From NCBI GenBank assembly GCA_021161625.1, contig JAGHAG010000004.1, forward strand, positions 1 through 17,055: a stretch of DNA of 17,055 nt, in the 5' to 3' direction. The notes beneath the pieces are model-generated. The model had not been told where the DNA came from, made no database searches, and was given only the letters and a program-made list of their open reading frames with translations. The stretch's first letter is position 1. Every line of letters begins with the position of its first letter. A program made the translations under genes and the position numbers. This document shows, piece by piece, positions 13,219 through 17,055 of the stretch. This DNA comes from Elusimicrobiota bacterium (GTDB lineage Bacteria; CG03).

Positions 13219-14081
13219 TTTTTTGTATGCCACCTTTTATGGAGCCAGAAATACTGGTCAGGATATTTCCTTATAACATCTTCAAAAAATTTTGTGTAAT
13301 CAAAAACAATCTCTTCAACTTTTTTTTCAGGATTATCATAGAGTTTACAGTTTATTTTATATTTTTTATTTTCGTAAACGCAATATGCAAGGATAATGGG
13401 AGCTTTTAATGATTTATGGAAGAGAGCAGGCCCCTGAGGGGTTGAAGCAGGTCTCCCAAAAAAATCCACAAACACACCTGTTTTTCCTGCATCCTGGTCG
13501 CACTGGAATATAACAACATCTCCTGAATTTAAGGCGCGGAAAATGTTTTTTGGAACTTTTTGAAGAACAGTGTATTTTATTCCAATATCCAAAAACCTTT
13601 TTTTAAGAATTTCAAAAACTTTTAAATTTCTTTGTTTTTTTAAGATGTAGTTTACAGTTATTCCCATTCTTTTAAGAGCATATCCAATAAAATAAAATCC
13701 TCCAAGGTGGATTGTGCAAAAAATAACACCTCTGCCTTTTTTAATCGCATCCTCCAATAGAAAAAAATTGTTAAACTCTGCAATTTTTGAAATTCTAACT
13801 TTATTCAGTTTTTCAAGGTTTATAATCTCAAAAATTCCTTTAAAAAAATTCATATATGCTTTTTTTGCTATTTTTTTTGCCTCTGAAATGCTTACTTTTA
13901 AGGAATTGCGTATGTTTTTTATTGCAGTTTTTTTTCTTACAGGCACAATATAAAACAGAAAAAGACCAAAAAGTTTTCCAAAGAACCGGGTTGTGTGAAA
14001 ATCTAAAAACTTTATAAAAAAAATTTTCAGTTTTAGAAAAACTGCTTCATAAATGTGCTGTATTTGTTTTTTCTTTTTCAT
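13206..14081 (-). CDS. LpxL/HtrB-like lipid A acyltransferase family protein
   Basis: 291 residues, near the family's usual 290-310. This family adds secondary acyl chains to lipid A at the inner membrane. Support: a hydrophobic N-terminus (13-50), IHLGGFYF (124-131) at the place of the HX4(D/E) catalytic motif, QCDQDAGKTGVFVDFFGRPA (193-212) and the C-terminal PDQYFWLHKRWHTK (274-287). The catalytic His125 is present, but the position five residues on, normally Asp or Glu, is Tyr130; the codons around it read cleanly. It may be a divergent acyltransferase with other chemistry or an inactive one. The ATG is 15 nt after the end of tRNA-Ser with no strong Shine-Dalgarno. It overlaps hisH by 13 nt. 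Confidence 0.8.
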   Translation of the reverse strand: MKKKKQIQHIYEAVFLKLKIFFIKFLDFHTTRFFGKLFGLFLFYIVPVRKKTAIKNIRNSLKVSISEAKKIAKKAYMNFFKGIFEIINLEKLNKVRISKIAEFNNFFLLEDAIKKGRGVIFCTIHLGGFYFIGYALKRMGITVNYILKKQRNLKVFEILKKRFLDIGIKYTVLQKVPKNIFRALNSGDVVIFQCDQDAGKTGVFVDFFGRPASTPQGPALFHKSLKAPIILAYCVYENKKYKINCKLYDNPEKKVEEIVFDYTKFFEDVIRKYPDQYFWLHKRWHTKKCQN

Positions 14082-14096
14082 TTCACTTTTTTTATA

Positions 14097-14186
14097 CGGA
14101 GGGGCGGGGATTCGAACCCCGGCTCCCGCTTACGCGGGACTAGGAGTTTAGCAAACTCCCCCCTTCAACCACTTGGGTACCCCTCC
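14097..14186 (-). tRNA. tRNA-Ser (anticodon GCT)
   Basis: 90 nt class II tRNA. Acceptor GGAGGGG/CCCCTCC, anticodon stem GGAGT/ACTCC around TTGCTAA (anticodon GCT), long variable arm CCCGC-GTAA-GCGGG, T-arm CGGGG/CCCCG with TTCGAAT, discriminator G as expected for tRNA-Ser. CCA is not encoded. It precedes the acyltransferase gene by 15 nt. Confidence 0.97.
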
Positions 14187-14201
14187 TTTTCTATTGCCCT
14201 T

Positions 14202-14230
14202 ATTGTATCAATTCAGAAGACCATTCTCAA
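14202..14230 (-). promoter_or_regulatory. promoter of tRNA-Ser and probably lpxL-like-hisH-hisF
   Basis: TTGAGA (14225-14230) and TACAAT (14202-14207), spacer 17 bp, five of six matches in each box. The tRNA begins 15 nt after the -10 box. It is the best promoter in the window and the only candidate seen upstream of the acyltransferase and histidine genes. Confidence 0.6.
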
Positions 14231-14469
14231 GAAAAAAATTACAAATTAAAAATGACAAATGACAGATTAGTGATAAGGATTAAGAATTAAGGATTAAGCA
14301 ATGAGAAAAATGAAATACTTAATTCTTAAAGCCCCCGATAAAATCGGGGGCGACTTAATCCTTAATCCTGACAAACCCTCATTACTCGTTACTCATTACT
14401 CATCCCTATTGTCGCTATTCGCTATTTGCTACTCACTACTTGCTACTGACCACTTACTACTTACTAATT
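14231..14469. repeat. repeat tract between tRNA-Ser and the PII gene
   Basis: No gene is supported. The left side carries GGATTAAG at 14277-14284 and 14291-14298; the right side carries the complement CTTAATCC at 14354-14361 and 14361-14368. TTAAGAATTAAG (14280-14291) pairs exactly with 14318-14329. From about 14380 to 14465 degenerate words (TTACTCAT, CGCTATT, TTGCTACT, CACTTACTACT) run in series. The 20-nt word at 14243-14262 recurs inside hisH. A GC-rich hairpin sits near the centre. Confidence 0.7.
14331..14351 (-). terminator. GC-rich hairpin, possible terminator of the cyclase-crp-PII operon
   Basis: GCCCCCGAT (14331-14339) and ATCGGGGGC (14343-14351) form a perfect 9-bp stem with a 3-nt loop. 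On the minus strand it is followed by TTTAAGAATT, a short U-rich tail. It lies about 120 nt past the PII stop codon. The stem is strong but the tail is poor for a classical intrinsic terminator. Confidence 0.45.
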
Positions 14470-14799
14470 TCAGATTGCAGTTTCTCCGCGCTCGCCTGTC
14501 CTTATCCTTACTGCATCAGAAATTTCTGAAATAAAAATTTTCCCGTCACCAACCCTGCCTGTCTGAATTGTCTCAATTAAAAGGTCTATTGCCCTTTCAA
14601 CCTCTTTGTCCTTGACAATAATTTCCAGACGAACCTTGGGGTACTCAAAAAACCTCATTTCCTTTAGTTTTTCAGGACCCCGCTGAAGACCAATGCCCCT
14701 GACCTCTGTGATAATCATACCACCAATGTCCAGAGGATAAAGGACCTTTTTTACCCTTTCTAAGCGATCAGGCGGAAAAACCGCAATAAGACGCTTCAC
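14470..14799 (-). CDS. PII-family signal protein with altered T-loop
   Basis: 109 residues; GlnB/GlnK are 112. PII trimers sense ATP/ADP and 2-oxoglutarate and bind partners through the T-loop. Conserved: MKRLIAVFPPDRLERVKKVL, TEVRGIGLQRG (31-41), the second PII signature TGRVGDGKIFI (80-90, with the nucleotide-binding lysine) and DAVRIRTGERGETAI. The T-loop (about 37-53) is three residues shorter and lacks the YRGAEY signature with the uridylylated tyrosine, so control by uridylylation is unlikely. The start is GTG within a GTGA overlap with the crp stop, with a strong AGGAGG 8 nt upstream inside the end of crp. No amtB or glnA is nearby. The link to a cyclase and Crp suggests a role in carbon or energy status, which is inference. 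Confidence 0.9.
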   Translation of the reverse strand: MKRLIAVFPPDRLERVKKVLYPLDIGGMIITEVRGIGLQRGPEKLKEMRFFEYPKVRLEIIVKDKEVERAIDLLIETIQTGRVGDGKIFISEISDAVRIRTGERGETAI

Positions 14800-15479
14800 A
14801 ATAGGAACCTCCTCAGTTTGTCCTTCTTTAAAATTTTTATTTTTCCACTTTCATATTTTACATAGCCGAGTTTTTCAAGGGTGTTTATGCTTCTGCTCAC
14901 CACCTCACGTGAGGTGCCAATGTTTTGAGCAATCTCTTTATGGGTTATAGGAGGAAAATCTATTACAGTGTAACGTCCTTCTCTTTTGCCAAATCTCTCT
15001 GACATATCAAGGATAAAAAACACAAACCTCATCAAAACCGAACTGTATGCAAGCGACTTTATTTCCTCATCTGCCTTTCTGAGCCGCTGGGCAAGGGTAA
15101 AAATGATATGGCATAAAATATCAACATTTTTTGAAATAAATCTTTGAAATGCATTGCCATTTACAATTAAAACTTCTGAGTCCAGAAGCGCCTGGGCTGA
15201 GGCAGTTCTTTTCCCTTTTAAAAACAAAAACATCTCTCCAAACGGCTCTCCTTCTGAGAGATAGGAAAGCACCTTTATTGCACCAGCCCTTGTTTTTTTG
15301 AAAATTCTTATTTTCCCTTTTATAACAAAATAAATGTTTTTGCCAAGGGTTTGCTCCCTGAAAATAATCTCTCGCTTTTTATATCTTTTTAAAGAACAGT
15401 ATTTTAGAAAATTTTCAAGATGTATATCTTTTATCCTTTTAAAAAAAGGTATTTTTTTAAGCAGTGCTTTTTTAATCAT
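14796..15479 (-). CDS. Crp/Fnr-family transcriptional regulator
   Basis: 227 residues. The N-terminal cyclic-nucleotide-binding domain (about 8-125) contains a phosphate-binding cassette with Gly81-Glu82 (FGEMFLFLKG) and Arg91-Thr92, the residues that hold cAMP in CRP. The C-terminal winged helix (about 170-225) has a helix-turn-helix with ITHKEIAQNIGTSREVVSR. Only two cysteines, not in an FNR-type cluster, are present. It follows the cyclase gene by 8 nt and overlaps the PII gene by 4 nt, so it is probably the receptor for the cAMP made by its neighbour. Nucleotide specificity is inferred. Confidence 0.92.
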   Translation of the reverse strand: MIKKALLKKIPFFKRIKDIHLENFLKYCSLKRYKKREIIFREQTLGKNIYFVIKGKIRIFKKTRAGAIKVLSYLSEGEPFGEMFLFLKGKRTASAQALLDSEVLIVNGNAFQRFISKNVDILCHIIFTLAQRLRKADEEIKSLAYSSVLMRFVFFILDMSERFGKREGRYTVIDFPPITHKEIAQNIGTSREVVSRSINTLEKLGYVKYESGKIKILKKDKLRRFLL

Positions 15480-15487
15480 TTTTTATT

Positions 15488-17055
15488 TTACAAAATTTCA
15501 AGGACTTCATAAACCTGAACTGCCTTTTCCTTTCCTTTAACACGCAGTGGTTCTAATTTTGTGACCTTGACTATATCTTTTATTTCATCATAAGTGCTCT
15601 GGGAGATTAAAATCTGCCCTGCCTTTGCATTTTCTTCAAGACGGGCAGCAAGATTGACATTGTCTCCAATAACCGTGTAATCTGCAAAATTCTGCGAGCC
15701 CATATTTCCTATAACAACATCCCCTGTATTTACCCCCATACCTATTCCGATTTTTTTTCTGCCCTCTATTTCCCACTTTTCACAAAGTTCTGTTACTTTC
15801 TTCTGCATTTCAACTGCTGCACGCACCGCAAGTTCTGCATGATTTGGAAAATATTTAGGCGCACCCCAGAATGCCATCACAGCATCTCCTATAAATTTGT
15901 CCAGAGTTCCCTGAAACTGAAAAATTATTTTTGTCATTTCAGTCAGGTATTCATTAAGCAACTGCACCACTTCCTCTGGCTCCATCTTTTCACTCATTGA
16001 TGTAAATCCTCTTATGTCTGAGAAAAAAACAGAAAGATATTTTCTCTGACCACCAAGTTTAAGCATATCGGGATTTTTTATCAACTCATCAACAACCTGT
16101 GAGGAGACATATCTCTGAAACATGTTCTTGATGAATTTTTTTTCTTTTTCCTCTGTTGCAAACCTGTAAATTGTAATTCCTAAAAAGGTAAAAACTCCAC
16201 AGGTGGTGGGATAAAAAACAGGCACAACAAACCTTGCTTTAAGAAAAAGAAAATACGAAATCACACACCAGAAAATAAAAATTAAAAAAGTATAAATTGC
16301 ACCTTTTTGAGGCCCTGTAATGGAAGAAAGATATGTTATAAGAATTCCTATGATAAGTATCATAAATATATCAAAGAAACAGGAAGATGGGATTAAAAAG
16401 TTTTCATTGACAATGTTTTCAAAGGTTGTTGCCACAACCCCTACCAGTGGAAAAAGAGAAGAAAATGGTGTTGGTCTTAAATCAACCGTGCCTGTTGCAG
16501 TAAGACCTATAAATACAGCACTGTCTTTTAAAGCACGCAGACGTTTATCATCAGGATTGTCTGAATAAAGATTTACAACCCCCAGAAATGACATGGGATT
16601 GTACATATCAAGCGGGCCACAAAAATTTAAAAGCATCTGGTTGTTCTTGTCAAGGGGGATTTTTATGACTCTGTCTTTGGTTTTTATTTTAAGATATTTT
16701 CCTGCTTTTATTTTAATATCATCTTTGCTTGCCCCAAGCCAGTCAAGAGCAATTTTTAAAGCAATGTGCGGATAAAAACCCTCTTTGTATTTTATCAAAA
16801 GAGGAACTCTTCTGGTTTTTCCATCAGAGTCAGGTATGGCATTTGCATAACCACTGCCTTTAACCTGCACCGCAAATTTGGCAATTGGCGGTACAATTTC
16901 AATTGCATTCAGCACAGGACCTTTTACAGAGGGAAGTTTCACCCTTTTTAAAAGTAATTTCTGAAATGGATTTGTTATGTCCTTTGGTTTGCCTTTATCT
17001 ATTATACAGAAAAAAGGAAAATACACATTTAATTTTCCAATCTGACTTGCAAGGG
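15488..17055 (-). CDS. CHASE2-class III adenylate cyclase, N-terminus beyond the window
   Basis: The reading frame runs open to the right edge: sequence before the GTG at 17024-17026 continues LASQIGKLN in frame, as expected for a CHASE2 domain, so at least 521 residues are visible and the true start is outside. Layout (numbered from that GTG): rest of the extracytoplasmic CHASE2 sensor (to about 210), three membrane helices (about 216-285), a short linker, then the cyclase domain (about 328-512). Catalytic residues are present: metal-binding Asp337 (FFSDIRGF) and Asp381, adenine-specifying Lys377 (LDKFIGD), Thr451 (DYTVIGD), Asn458 and Arg462 (NLAARLE). Lys with Thr at the second specificity site fits a class IIIb adenylate cyclase. 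It is followed by the crp-like and PII genes in one operon. Confidence 0.93.
   Translation of the reverse strand, partial: LASQIGKLNVYFPFFCIIDKGKPKDITNPFQKLLLKRVKLPSVKGPVLNAIEIVPPIAKFAVQVKGSGYANAIPDSDGKTRRVPLLIKYKEGFYPHIALKIALDWLGASKDDIKIKAGKYLKIKTKDRVIKIPLDKNNQMLLNFCGPLDMYNPMSFLGVVNLYSDNPDDKRLRALKDSAVFIGLTATGTVDLRPTPFSSLFPLVGVVATTFENIVNENFLIPSSCFFDIFMILIIGILITYLSSITGPQKGAIYTFLIFIFWCVISYFLFLKARFVVPVFYPTTCGVFTFLGITIYRFATEEKEKKFIKNMFQRYVSSQVVDELIKNPDMLKLGGQRKYLSVFFSDIRGFTSMSEKMEPEEVVQLLNEYLTEMTKIIFQFQGTLDKFIGDAVMAFWGAPKYFPNHAELAVRAAVEMQKKVTELCEKWEIEGRKKIGIGMGVNTGDVVIGNMGSQNFADYTVIGDNVNLAARLEENAKAGQILISQSTYDEIKDIVKVTKLEPLRVKGKEKAVQVYEVLEIL

Noticed and set aside
14055..14249. Plus-strand frame of 64 codons
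   Set aside because: It runs antisense through tRNA-Ser and is a chance frame.
14380..14465. CRISPR-like array
   Set aside because: The words are short, degenerate and lack constant repeats with unique spacers; no cas genes are present.

Overview
This 17 kb window is a compact, AT-rich bacterial chromosomal segment. It suggests a Gram-negative organism: it carries type IV pilus motor genes, murG and an LpxL/HtrB-type acyltransferase. Intergenic tracts built from short degenerate A/T-rich words, CCA-less tRNA genes and several GTG/TTG starts look like a deep-branching or uncultured lineage, but nothing here fixes the phylum. I see no phage, insertion sequence, CRISPR array or rRNA.

Layout. 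Left edge to 1315: an orphan tadC-like gene on the plus strand between repeat-rich non-coding tracts. Everything after it is on the minus strand, so transcription runs from high to low coordinates. 17055-14470: a CHASE2-class III adenylate cyclase (cut by the window edge), a Crp/Fnr-family regulator and a PII-family protein, as one apparent operon. 14469-14231: a repeat tract with a GC-rich hairpin. 14230-11840: promoter, tRNA-Ser(GCU), an LpxL-like acyltransferase, hisH and hisF. 11843-11412: a small tRNA locus with an intact tRNA-Cys(GCA) nested inside the two halves of a second, disrupted tRNA-Cys, then a collapsed 44-nt tRNA-Val remnant with a promoter, then an intact tRNA-Val(GAC) with a matching promoter. 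11399-8695: thrS (without TGS domain) and pta. 8698-1316: a leader with mutually exclusive stems, then pilB-pilT-pilC-murG-yjbQ-asd-truA, tightly packed or overlapping.

How the genes work together. pilB, pilT and pilC give the extension motor, retraction motor and platform of a type IV pilus; no pilin or secretin genes are in the window. They are followed without a break by murG (peptidoglycan), yjbQ, asd (lysine/threonine/diaminopimelate branch) and truA (tRNA modification). hisH and hisF encode the two subunits of imidazole glycerol phosphate synthase. Cyclase and Crp would form a local cAMP synthesis and response pair, with a PII protein of altered T-loop attached.

Most unusual points: (1) the nested tRNA-Cys; (2) two operons (lpxL-like-hisH-hisF and thrS-pta) that begin 12-15 nt after the 3' end of a tRNA and seem to use the tRNA promoter; (3) a 20-nt intergenic repeat word inside hisH, read in frame; (4) the competing-stem leader of pilB; (5) the cyclase-Crp-PII operon. 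Promoters are hexamer matches by eye and all family assignments are from motifs, without database searches.
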